9,969 bases of DNA. Origin: Thermotoga sp. 4484_232 (GTDB lineage: Bacteria > Thermotogota > Thermotogae > Thermotogales > Thermotogaceae). Below, piece by piece: positions 1 to 6,569 of this stretch. The stretch's first letter is position 1, and every line of letters begins with the position of its first letter. The notes beneath the pieces are model-generated. The model ran no database searches and was not told the origin of the DNA. It saw only the letters and a list, made by a program, of their open reading frames with translations. The stretch spans positions 3,887-13,855 of the forward strand of contig MZGO01000046.1 of the NCBI GenBank assembly GCA_002084985.1, read 5' to 3'. A program made the translations under genes and the position numbers.

Positions 1-2
1 TC

Positions 3-563
3 TTTGAGAAGAATCTGGAAACTGATCTGGCAAAGAGTATTCTGATGGATCTCAGAAGGATGAAAATTCATAGACAAGTTTACATAGATGACATTCTGTA
101 CGTTGAGGAAGACAATGAAGAAACCAGAGAATACGCCAAACACTCCAATGTGGATTTTCAGGTTGTAAAGGATCTGTTGAATCTCATTGAAAAGAAGCCT
201 CCCACAAAGATTCTGGCTATAGATGAAGAAAAGGTACTGGACACAATAAAGGAAAACCTCAGGGAGAAATATAGAGACAGTATCAAAATATTCAAGTCTT
301 TTCCGACTTACTTGGAATTCGTTCCTAAGGATGTCGATAAAGGTGTAGGGCTAAGGTATTTGAAGAAGACTTTTAGATGGAAAAAAGAAGAGATTGTCTC
401 TTTCGGGGATAACGAGAACGATATAGCATTGTTCAAAGAATCCGGCTTAGGAGTAGCAGTTGCAAACGCTGTTAAGGACCTCAAGGAGGTGGCAGATCTT
501 GTCGCACCCTCCAACAACCAAGCTGGGGTTGCTGATGTCGTCTCTGATCTTGTTGATTTGTGA
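3..563 (+). CDS. Cof-type HAD phosphatase, C-terminal part (5' end outside window)
   Basis: This is a haloacid-dehalogenase superfamily phosphatase of the Cof (IIB cap) group. These are cytoplasmic, Mg-dependent enzymes that act on sugar phosphates and related small phosphoesters. The frame is open to the left edge, so the true start and the DxDGT nucleophile motif are outside the window; the ATG at 45 is internal. Visible hallmarks are the conserved lysine of motif III in DKG (codon at 339) and motif IV GDNEND (codons 405-422), which carries the metal-binding acids. The cap domain, with YIDDILYVEEDNEE and KSFPTYLEFVPKDVDKG, is very similar to my memory of T. maritima TM0651, a structurally characterised Cof protein. 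The C-terminus (ADLVAPSNNQAGVADVV) matches the family's usual ending, so this end is complete. The substrate cannot be told from sequence. The next gene's probable ribosome site and start lie inside its last 80 bases. Confidence 0.92.
   Translation, partial: FEKNLETDLAKSILMDLRRMKIHRQVYIDDILYVEEDNEETREYAKHSNVDFQVVKDLLNLIEKKPPTKILAIDEEKVLDTIKENLREKYRDSIKIFKSFPTYLEFVPKDVDKGVGLRYLKKTFRWKKEEIVSFGDNENDIALFKESGLGVAVANAVKDLKEVADLVAPSNNQAGVADVVSDLVDL
483..492 (+). promoter_or_regulatory. Shine-Dalgarno site inside the HAD gene, setting the next start
   Basis: AAGGAGGTGG lies six bases before a TTG at 499 that is in frame with the downstream gene. It is almost fully complementary to the 16S rRNA 3' end. 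The same bases also encode Lys-Glu-Val-Ala of the HAD protein, so the match could be chance, but no other candidate start of the downstream gene (TTG 460, ATG 535, TTG 550, TTG 553) has a comparable site. Confidence 0.6.
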
Positions 564-1272
564 ATCACTCTTCCCGAATGCTCTGGTCATAGATGGTGTC
601 AAAGGTTTCGATACACCACCTCAGGATATCTTAAAAGATATATCCATGTTGTGTCTTGGGTCGAGTGGTAACTTAACATTGGCGAAGGAAGCTGGCTTTG
701 TGATCGGGAAGATTCTGAAAGAGAAAGGGTGTTCTTTCTATGTTTTCGGATCTCTGGATGTTCTAAGATACAAGGATCCAAGGCCTTTGAGAAAGATTTC
801 GAGTTCCCCTTACATAACGGCTCAGGTCCTGCAACTATTTGCAGAAGGTCTGGGAGATGCAGGTATCGTTCCTGTCATAGATGCAAGGGGAAATATAAAC
901 GAAGAGGTGATAGTTTCCCTCATAACCAGGAAAGCGACGTTTCCAGTGATGGTGGAGAATGAGGAGAAATATCTGAAATTGAAAAAATTAGGCTACATCA
1001 CTTCCCTGGTCATAACGGAGAAAAGTGTTTTGATCGGGAAACTGAATCCTTTGAGATGGGAAAACATGACTCCAGTGGATCCTGAGGATATAAGAAGGAA
1101 GATTTTAAAAAGTTCTGTCGTTCTCCTTGGGAAAGGAAAAGGTGTGTTCATAAACGATCCGTTCCACGAAGGAGGGGTTTTGATATTTTCAGATGAATCT
1201 TGGCTTGTGGAGGAAGCTTTAAAAGTACTTCAAGGGCTATCAAATCCCACAGGACGTGCTCCCTTCAGATAA
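499..1272 (+). CDS. Degenerate GH3-like (NagZ-related) protein, probable pseudoenzyme
   Basis: The 257-residue protein resembles glycoside hydrolase family 3 (beta-N-acetylhexosaminidase/beta-glucosidase) in pieces. LVIDGVKG (29-36) matches the IAVDQEGG strand. SSGNLTLAKEAGFVIGKIL (55-73) matches the helix that follows. FGSLDVLRYKDPRP (83-96) matches the FAPVLDVNRDPRNP segment, and ITAQVLQLFAEGLGDAGIVPV (106-126) matches the helix and strand before the catalytic loop. Where active enzymes carry KHFPGHG, this one reads IDARGNIN, and I see no SDD-type nucleophile motif. The end, GLSNPTGRAPFR, recalls the NPSGRLP motif of the GH3 C-terminal domain. Family members usually exceed 330 residues, so both ends of the barrel look cut down. 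I chose TTG 499 for its ribosome site; it overlaps the HAD gene by 65 bases. A hydrophobic stretch (9-20) might be a weak membrane signal or part of the fold. Hydrolase activity seems unlikely; a binding role or decay are both possible. Confidence 0.55.
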   Translation: MSHPPTTKLGLLMSSLILLICESLFPNALVIDGVKGFDTPPQDILKDISMLCLGSSGNLTLAKEAGFVIGKILKEKGCSFYVFGSLDVLRYKDPRPLRKISSSPYITAQVLQLFAEGLGDAGIVPVIDARGNINEEVIVSLITRKATFPVMVENEEKYLKLKKLGYITSLVITEKSVLIGKLNPLRWENMTPVDPEDIRRKILKSSVVLLGKGKGVFINDPFHEGGVLIFSDESWLVEEALKVLQGLSNPTGRAPFR

Positions 1273-1365
1273 TAAAGTCCATTTGAATATTTCCAAAACG
1301 AACCTGGTAATGATTCCCATGTTTTTCATTATTTCTTAAATTTTCCAAAAAACCCGCCAGTGAAA

Positions 1366-1395
1366 TTGAAAATAACTGAAGATGGATGGTATAAT
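1366..1395 (+). promoter_or_regulatory. Predicted sigma-70-type promoter for the transporter operon
   Basis: TTGAAA (1366-1371) and a perfect TATAAT (1390-1395) are separated by 18 bases, within the normal range. Transcription would start near 1402 and leave a leader of about 50 bases before the binding-protein gene. It is the only strong promoter-like pair I found in the 1273-1451 spacer. I saw no CG-centred palindrome beside it that would be a convincing LacI operator, and no clear hairpin with a T-tract to end the upstream genes. Confidence 0.65.
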
Positions 1396-1451
1396 CGACT
1401 ACAAATATATACCCATTAGGGGTTTCCAATCTTTCACAGGGGGTGATTTCC

Positions 1452-3011
1452 GTGAAGAAGTTTCTAGTGATTTTGTTGCTTTCCCTTCTAGCTTTAAGTG
1501 TTTTCTCCGCCAAGATTCCCAAGAACACTCTGGTTATAGGTGCGAACACCGGAATACTCATAACCTTCGACCCGGCTCAATGTTACGAAGTCCTTGGTGC
1601 TGTCATAACCAGTAACCTTTACGATGCTCTCGGTGAGATAGTAGTGAAGGAAGGGCAGTTCACCGTTGTACCGGCAGTTGCTGAAAGCTGGGAAGTCAAA
1701 GAAGATGGGAAAACGTGGATATTCCATATAAGGAAGGGAATCAAATTCTACAACGGGGACCCATTGACTGCCGAAGATGTTGTCTTCTCCCTGAAAAGGG
1801 TTTTGAAACTCAGAAAACCGCCTGTCTGGCTCTTCGAAGATGTGCTAGGTTTGACAGAGAATTCCATCGAAAAAATCGATGATTACACGGTAAAACTCGT
1901 TGTATCGAAAAAACTCGCTCCCAACATCGTTCTCTCGGTTCTGTCCGGTTCCTGGGGAAGTATAGTCAACAAGAAGGAAGTGCTGAGACATGAAAAAGAC
2001 GGAGATCTGGGGAATGCTTGGTTAACAGACCATTCAGCTGGATCTGGACCATACTATCTGAAAGTTTGGAAGAGGAACGAAATGGTCGTTCTTGAGGTTA
2101 ACAAGTATTACTGGAAAGGGGAACCTCCCATAAAGAGAGTCATATTCAAGGACATACCAGAGGAGAACACTCAGTACCTCATGATACAAAAAGGAGATAT
2201 AGACATAGCATGGAACCTCACGGCAGAACAAGCTCTCGATATAAAAGAGGGTAAGGTACCAGGAGTCAGACTCGTATCAAAACCAGCTCAGGCTCAAGAG
2301 TATGTTGCAGTGAACGTGGGTTGGGGTCCATTCAAAGATCCCAGGGTCAGGATGGCTATTAAACTCGCCATAGACTACGAAGCGATAATAAAAGAAGTCA
2401 GAAAAGGACTCGCCATAGATAACTTCACTTTCTTACCAGTTGGATACCTCGGATACAAACCACTGAAAATTAAAAGAGATGTAGAAAAGGCCAAGAAGCT
2501 TCTTGCAGAAGCTGGATATCCAGATGGATTTGAAGTCACGATATTGACCAATCCAACGGCAATTCGAAAGGCAGAAGCCGTCATAGTCCAATCCAATCTG
2601 GCAGAGATTGGTATAAAAGCTAACATTCAACTCATGCAGGCTTCACAAATGTACACAAAGTACAGACAACAAGGACATCAGATGATAGTCGCTGGTTGGG
2701 GTGTGGACTTTCCAGATCCAGCGGCCCAAGCTGCGCCATTTGCCGATTACACCGCCCATCAGCTGGCTTGGAGAAACATGTGGTACGATGACTTCGCATC
2801 CAAACTAACGAAAATGGCACTTGAAGAGATGGATCCCAAAGTCAGGACTGTCATCTACAACATCCTCATAGATTACTGGTTTGAGAACGGACCTTTTGCG
2901 ATACTTTACCAGCCTGTAAATTATTGGGCTGTCAGAGAAGAGGTCAAAGGCGCAGAAGAGGCATTCGCACCTTATAACTTCAACTTCCTGATGGAGAAAT
3001 TCCACAAATAA
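1452..3011 (+). CDS. Family 5 extracellular solute-binding protein of a Dpp/Opp-type ABC transporter
   Basis: This secreted receptor captures the solute and delivers it to the permeases encoded just downstream. Residues 1-20 form a classic signal peptide: MKK, then a leucine-rich core, then SVFSA with likely cleavage before KIPKN. There is no lipobox cysteine, so it is a signal-peptidase-I type protein. The mature part is SBP_bac_5: TFDPAQCYE near 38, the early AESWEVKEDGKTWIFHIRKG block, FYNGDPLTAEDVVFSLKR, GSGPYYLK, and KDPRVRMAIKLAIDYEAII. At 519 residues it is of normal length. GTG 1452 is preferred over GTG 1443 because GGTGA (1442-1446) sits five bases before it and the shorter form begins cleanly with MKKF. 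The family binds peptides, but in Thermotoga many relatives bind oligosaccharides, and the LacI gene nearby favours a sugar. The ligand cannot be read from sequence. Confidence 0.93.
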   Translation: MKKFLVILLLSLLALSVFSAKIPKNTLVIGANTGILITFDPAQCYEVLGAVITSNLYDALGEIVVKEGQFTVVPAVAESWEVKEDGKTWIFHIRKGIKFYNGDPLTAEDVVFSLKRVLKLRKPPVWLFEDVLGLTENSIEKIDDYTVKLVVSKKLAPNIVLSVLSGSWGSIVNKKEVLRHEKDGDLGNAWLTDHSAGSGPYYLKVWKRNEMVVLEVNKYYWKGEPPIKRVIFKDIPEENTQYLMIQKGDIDIAWNLTAEQALDIKEGKVPGVRLVSKPAQAQEYVAVNVGWGPFKDPRVRMAIKLAIDYEAIIKEVRKGLAIDNFTFLPVGYLGYKPLKIKRDVEKAKKLLAEAGYPDGFEVTILTNPTAIRKAEAVIVQSNLAEIGIKANIQLMQASQMYTKYRQQGHQMIVAGWGVDFPDPAAQAAPFADYTAHQLAWRNMWYDDFASKLTKMALEEMDPKVRTVIYNILIDYWFENGPFAILYQPVNYWAVREEVKGAEEAFAPYNFNFLMEKFHK

Positions 3012-3017
3012 TCAACC

Positions 3018-3042
3018 TCGGAGGGGGGAAGCCCCCCTCCGA
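3018..3042 (+). promoter_or_regulatory. Perfect GC-rich hairpin between binding-protein and permease genes
   Basis: TCGGAGGGGGG (3018-3028) and CCCCCCTCCGA (3032-3042) form a perfect 11-bp stem around AAG, six bases after the binding-protein stop codon. The bases that follow (TTCAAGGAG) are not a T-tract, so it is not a standard intrinsic terminator. Such hairpins often protect the upstream mRNA or reduce read-through, making binding protein more abundant than permease. That role is inferred here. The stem stops before the AAGGAGA ribosome site of the next gene. Confidence 0.75.
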
Positions 3043-3059
3043 TTCAAGGAGAGATTGTA

Positions 3060-4070
3060 ATGAAGCTTTGGTATTTTATAATGAAAAGACTCTTCCTAAT
3101 GGTTATAGTACTTTTTGGGATACTGGTGCTCGTTTTCTTCATAGCGAAGATAATACCTGCAGATCCTGTAGGTGCTTTGCTCGGAGGCAATGCTCCACCA
3201 GAGCTAGTTGATGAACTTAAACACAAATTGGGGCTGGATAAACCACTAATAATTCAGTTCATTGATTACATAAAAGGAGCCCTCAGAGGAGACTTTGGAA
3301 TATCTCTTAAAACGAACAGGCCTGTGATAGAAGATATAAAGGAATACTTTCCTGCCACTATGGAACTTGCGATATTCGCAATAATCATAGCTGTAGGAAT
3401 AGGGATACCCCTAGGAATATTCTCGGCTGTAAAGCGTAACAGTTTCGTGGATCACTTTTCCAGGATATTTTCCATCCTTGGTGTTTCCATGCCTGTTTTC
3501 TGGACGGGTTTGCTCCTTCTTTTACTTTTTTACTACAAACTCGGCTTGCTTCCTGGATCGGGGAGATTGGAACTTTTCATAATACCTCCAGAACCCAAAA
3601 CAGGCCTGATAATTTTAGATGCACTACTTGAAGGAAATTGGGAAGCGTTTTGGGATGGACTAAAACATATAATTCTCCCAGCCTTTGTTTTGGGATATGC
3701 GTCTAGCGCTTCCATAGCGAGGATGACGAGGGCCAGTGTCCTCGATGTTTTGAGGCAAGACTTCATAAGAACAGCGAAAGCGAAAGGGCTTCCAAAGAGG
3801 TTGGTCATATACAAACATGCCCTTAAAAATGCGTTGATTCCTGTCGTTACACTCATAGGTCTGAGGTTCGGTAGTCTCTTGGAGGGAGCGGTGCTAACAG
3901 AGACGATCTTCGGATGGCCAGGACTTGGCAGGTACATCGTCAACGCACTTTTGGTTTTGGATTATCCGGCCATAATGGGAGGAACCGTTTTCATCGCCTT
4001 GATATACTCTCTGGCCAACTTAGTGGTAGATATAACCTATGCCGTTCTCGATCCTAGAATGAGGATTTGA
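3060..4070 (+). CDS. dppB: Dpp/Opp-type ABC transporter permease, DppB family
   Basis: This is one of two inner-membrane channel subunits of the transporter. The 336-residue length is typical. It starts with a transmembrane helix at about 9-30, followed by the DppB-specific extracytoplasmic segment (IIPADPVGALLGG at 31-43, KLGLDKPLIIQFIDYIKGALRGDFG to about 80). Further hydrophobic helices lie at about 101-123, 134-160, 203-220, 255-285 and 305-330. The cytoplasmic EAA loop that docks the ATPase is clear at 234-261 (DFIRTAKAKGL ... KHALKNALIP). The protein ends with the usual YAVLDPRMRI. The ATG at 3060 follows AAGGAGA at good spacing and lies 48 bases after the binding-protein stop, with the hairpin between them. 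The next permease starts ten bases after its stop. The symbol marks the family, not a proven dipeptide substrate. Confidence 0.95.
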   Translation: MKLWYFIMKRLFLMVIVLFGILVLVFFIAKIIPADPVGALLGGNAPPELVDELKHKLGLDKPLIIQFIDYIKGALRGDFGISLKTNRPVIEDIKEYFPATMELAIFAIIIAVGIGIPLGIFSAVKRNSFVDHFSRIFSILGVSMPVFWTGLLLLLLFYYKLGLLPGSGRLELFIIPPEPKTGLIILDALLEGNWEAFWDGLKHIILPAFVLGYASSASIARMTRASVLDVLRQDFIRTAKAKGLPKRLVIYKHALKNALIPVVTLIGLRFGSLLEGAVLTETIFGWPGLGRYIVNALLVLDYPAIMGGTVFIALIYSLANLVVDITYAVLDPRMRI

Positions 4071-4079
4071 GGTGATAGT

Positions 4080-4964
4080 GTGGAATACCAGGAAAGTGAA
4101 CGTATTTCCAGGTGGAGACCACTAATAGAAGATCTCAAACATACGATGTATTTGTGGAGGAAAAACAAGCTGGCCATGATAGGAACCGTTATAATACTGG
4201 GGTTCATAATAGTTGCCATATTTGCACCCGTTCTGGCTCCCTATGATCCCTATCAGCAGAACCTCCACAACAGGCTTGCACCTCCAAGTAGAGAGCACCT
4301 TCTTGGAACAGATCAGTTCGGAAGAGATGTTTTAAGCAGAATAATATGGGGTACCAGGATAGAGTTGAAGATAATATTCCTCGTGACAGTAATAAGTACG
4401 GCCATAGGAACCATCATAGGTTTGATCTCAGGATACTTTGGAGGAGCCGTCGATGAAATTCTTATGAGAATAACCGACATGTTCCTGGCTTTTCCAAGTT
4501 TGGTTCTGGCCATGGCCTTTGCCGCTGCGCTTGGTCCATCATTAACGAATGCGATAATAGCCATATCTGTGATTACTTGGACGGTGTACGCCAGGTTGGT
4601 CAGAGCCGAAACCATGAAGATAAAAAGTACTCTTTACATAGAGGCTATAAGAGCTCTTGGAGCAGGAACTTTCAGGATTCTATTTCTTCACATCCTTCCA
4701 ATGACGATTTCTCCAATTTTGGTCCAGATGACGTTGAGAATGGGAACGATAATCTTGACGGCAGCTGGTTTAGGATTTTTGGGGCTTGGTGCTCAACCTC
4801 CCACTCCCGAATGGGGGGCCATGGTCAGTGATGGCAGGCTTTACATGATGAACGCCTGGTGGATATCAACATTTTCGGGTCTTGCAATTGCCCTTGTTGT
4901 CTTAGGATTCAACCTTTTGGGAGATGGTATAAGGGATATCCTCGATCCAAGGTTGAGGAGGTAA
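4080..4964 (+). CDS. dppC: Dpp/Opp-type ABC transporter permease, DppC family
   Basis: This is the second channel subunit and the partner of the preceding DppB-type protein. The 294-residue protein has a cytoplasmic N-terminus with the WRKNKLAMIG motif (26-35), then a first membrane helix (33-52). The APYDPYQQNLHNRLAPPS segment and LGTDQFGRDVLSR (75-87) are both DppC hallmarks. More helices run at about 97-120, 137-170, 200-240 and 262-282. The EAA loop for ATPase contact is at 186-207 (YIEAIRALGAG ... LHILP), and the end DILDPRLRR is typical. The start is GTG 4080; GAGGTGA four bases upstream overlaps the stop of dppB, so the two are probably translationally coupled. Nothing appears missing. 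Confidence 0.95.
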   Translation: MEYQESERISRWRPLIEDLKHTMYLWRKNKLAMIGTVIILGFIIVAIFAPVLAPYDPYQQNLHNRLAPPSREHLLGTDQFGRDVLSRIIWGTRIELKIIFLVTVISTAIGTIIGLISGYFGGAVDEILMRITDMFLAFPSLVLAMAFAAALGPSLTNAIIAISVITWTVYARLVRAETMKIKSTLYIEAIRALGAGTFRILFLHILPMTISPILVQMTLRMGTIILTAAGLGFLGLGAQPPTPEWGAMVSDGRLYMMNAWWISTFSGLAIALVVLGFNLLGDGIRDILDPRLRR

Positions 4965-4967
4965 AGG

Positions 4968-5936
4968 ATGAAAGGGGATCTTCTCACCGTCAAGAACCTT
5001 CGGGTGATCTTCCACACCTATAGGGGAATAATAAAAGCTCTGAACGGTGTGAACATCTGGATCAACAAGCGAGAAAGGCTAGGACTGGTTGGGGAAACCG
5101 GATGTGGAAAGTCTGTCACATCACTTTCGATAATGAGGTTGATAGAGGAGCCCGGAGAAATAGTCGATGGGGAGATCATATTCGATGGTAGGGACCTTTT
5201 GAAGCTCCCTGAGAGTGAGATGATGAAAATAAGGGGAAAGGAAATATCGATGATATTTCAAGAGCCCATATCTGCTCTGAACCCCGTTTTTAAAGTGGGA
5301 TATCAAATAGCGGAAGCCATAGCCCACGCTGAAAATGTATCAATGAAGGATGCATATGGAAAAGTGAAAGATGCTCTTGAAATGGTGGGATTGGATTGGA
5401 AAAGAACGATGAATCTTTATCCACACGAGCTTTCAGGAGGTATGGCTCAAAGGGTCATGATAGCTATGGCTTTGGTTACCAAGCCCAAACTTTTGATAGC
5501 GGATGAACCAACATCTGCTTTGGACGTCACGATACAAGCTCAGATCCTGAAACTTTTGGACGAATTGATAAAGGAGATGGGAAGTGCGGTTATGATGATA
5601 ACGCATGACATGGGAGTTGCTGCTGAGTTCTGTGATAAGATAGCGGTCATGTACGCTGGGAACGTTGTTGAGTATGCAAAAACAGAGGAGATCTTCGAAA
5701 ATCCTCTTCATCCTTACACTAGAGGCCTTTTGAAGGCGGTTCCAAGAATCGGGAGGTCAGAGGAATTAGAAGGGGTTCCCGGGGTGGTACCAGACCTTGT
5801 GGATCCCCCTCCTGGATGTAGATTTCATCCGCGGTGTGGTGACAGATTGGATGTATGCTCGAGTAAAAAACCAGAACTCGTTGAAGTGGAAGAGGGCACT
5901 TCATCCCAGAAAACTCGTGAAAGATATCGTCGGTGA
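4968..5936 (+). CDS. dppD: Dpp/Opp-type ABC transporter ATPase, DppD family, with altered C-terminal tail
   Basis: This ATP-binding subunit powers the transporter from the cytoplasmic side. All ATPase motifs are present: Walker A GETGCGKS (42-49), Q-loop Q98 in FQEPISALNP, signature LSGGM (155-159), Walker B LLIADE (175-180), D-loop SALD (183-186) and switch His213. The C-terminal oligopeptide-transporter domain carries C284-x5-C290-x6-C297. Family members normally continue after EVEEG with a segment like HWVKCH, giving a fourth cysteine; some relatives bind a 4Fe-4S cluster there. Here, after residue 310, the protein reads TSSQKTRERYRR and stops. Those bases, read in another frame, encode part of DppF. 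The tail was therefore probably replaced by a deletion, with the natural last ten or so residues lost. The ATPase core is intact and may still work. The ATG lies three bases after the dppC stop, behind GAGGAGG. Confidence 0.93.
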   Translation: MKGDLLTVKNLRVIFHTYRGIIKALNGVNIWINKRERLGLVGETGCGKSVTSLSIMRLIEEPGEIVDGEIIFDGRDLLKLPESEMMKIRGKEISMIFQEPISALNPVFKVGYQIAEAIAHAENVSMKDAYGKVKDALEMVGLDWKRTMNLYPHELSGGMAQRVMIAMALVTKPKLLIADEPTSALDVTIQAQILKLLDELIKEMGSAVMMITHDMGVAAEFCDKIAVMYAGNVVEYAKTEEIFENPLHPYTRGLLKAVPRIGRSEELEGVPGVVPDLVDPPPGCRFHPRCGDRLDVCSSKKPELVEVEEGTSSQKTRERYRR

Positions 5937-6552
5937 GGGTCTTAAAATACATTTCAAAATGAGATCCAGCGAAATATATGAAAGAGTCAGAGAGATTTTA
6001 GGGTACGTGGGGTTGAGAGAAGAACACATGTTCAGATATCCCCATGAGTTCAGTGGCGGGCAAAGACAGAGGATTGCGATAGCAAGAGCATTGGTTCTGA
6101 GGCCTGAGTTCATCGTTCTCGATGAGCCTACATCTGCATTGGATGTTTCCGTCCAGGCAAGGGTTCTTAAACTCTTAAAGGATCTGAAAAGGGAATTCTC
6201 GTTAACGTATCTGTTCATAACACATGACCTTGCCGTTGTCGATTACATGGCGGATAGATGTGCTGTAATGTACCTTGGAAAGGTGGTTGAGATCGGGAGT
6301 AAGGACGATATATTCTACAGGACGTCTCATCCTTACACACGTCTTCTGATGAACGCCGTGCCAAGTGTTGATCCAAGGAACAAGAAGGATAAAGTCATCC
6401 CTAAAGGAGAGATACCGAACCCTGTAAATCCTCCAAGTGGGTGTCCCTTCCATCCAAGGTGCCCTTATGCCAAAGGCATTTGCAAGGAGAAAGAACCTGA
6501 TATAGTAGAAGTGAACGAAGGACATTGGGTGAAATGTCACTTCCCTCTGTAA
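5896..6552 (+). pseudogene. dppF: DppF-family ABC ATPase remnant lacking the N-terminal third
   Basis: Homology to the second ATPase of Dpp/Opp systems begins abruptly with ALHPRKLVKDIVGEGLKIH, which in intact relatives follows the Q-loop ([25 protein letters not shown] type). Everything before it, including Walker A and the Q-loop glutamine, is absent: over 100 codons. What remains is well preserved: signature FSGGQ (6049-6063), Walker B FIVLDE (6109-6126), D-loop SALD, switch His (6223), and the C-terminal cysteine set C-x5-C-x6-C-x17-C ending in HWVKCHFPL. The frame stays open leftward to an ATG at 5797, but there it is only an out-of-frame reading of dppD. Possible restarts are GTG 5917 and ATG 5959, neither with a well-placed ribosome site. 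Without Walker A the product could not bind ATP at its own P-loop. A recent inactivating deletion or an assembly error are the likely causes. Confidence 0.85.
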
Positions 6553-6569
6553 AAGGCAGGGTGAATGAG

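Noticed and set aside
1273..1451. LacI operator or riboswitch in the operon leader
   Set aside because: I searched by eye for CG-centred palindromes and for hairpins and found none convincing. The leader after the predicted start is about 50 bases, too short for most riboswitches.
3018..3050. Intrinsic terminator ending the binding-protein transcript
   Set aside because: The stem is perfect, but the following TTCAAGGAG is not a T-tract, and the permease genes right after it have no other promoter I could see.
3533..3943. Open frame of 136 codons on the - strand
   Set aside because: It is a shadow of the DppB permease, whose EAA loop and membrane helices fill this region.
5797..5895. In-frame ATG 5797 as the true start of the second ATPase
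   Set aside because: The first 33 codons overlap dppD out of frame and match no ATPase; DppF homology begins only at 5896, so this is chance open frame.
6480..6506. Possible promoter for guaA: TTGCAA and TATAGT
   Set aside because: The spacing is only 15 bases and both boxes deviate from consensus, inside coding sequence. Too weak to report as a feature.
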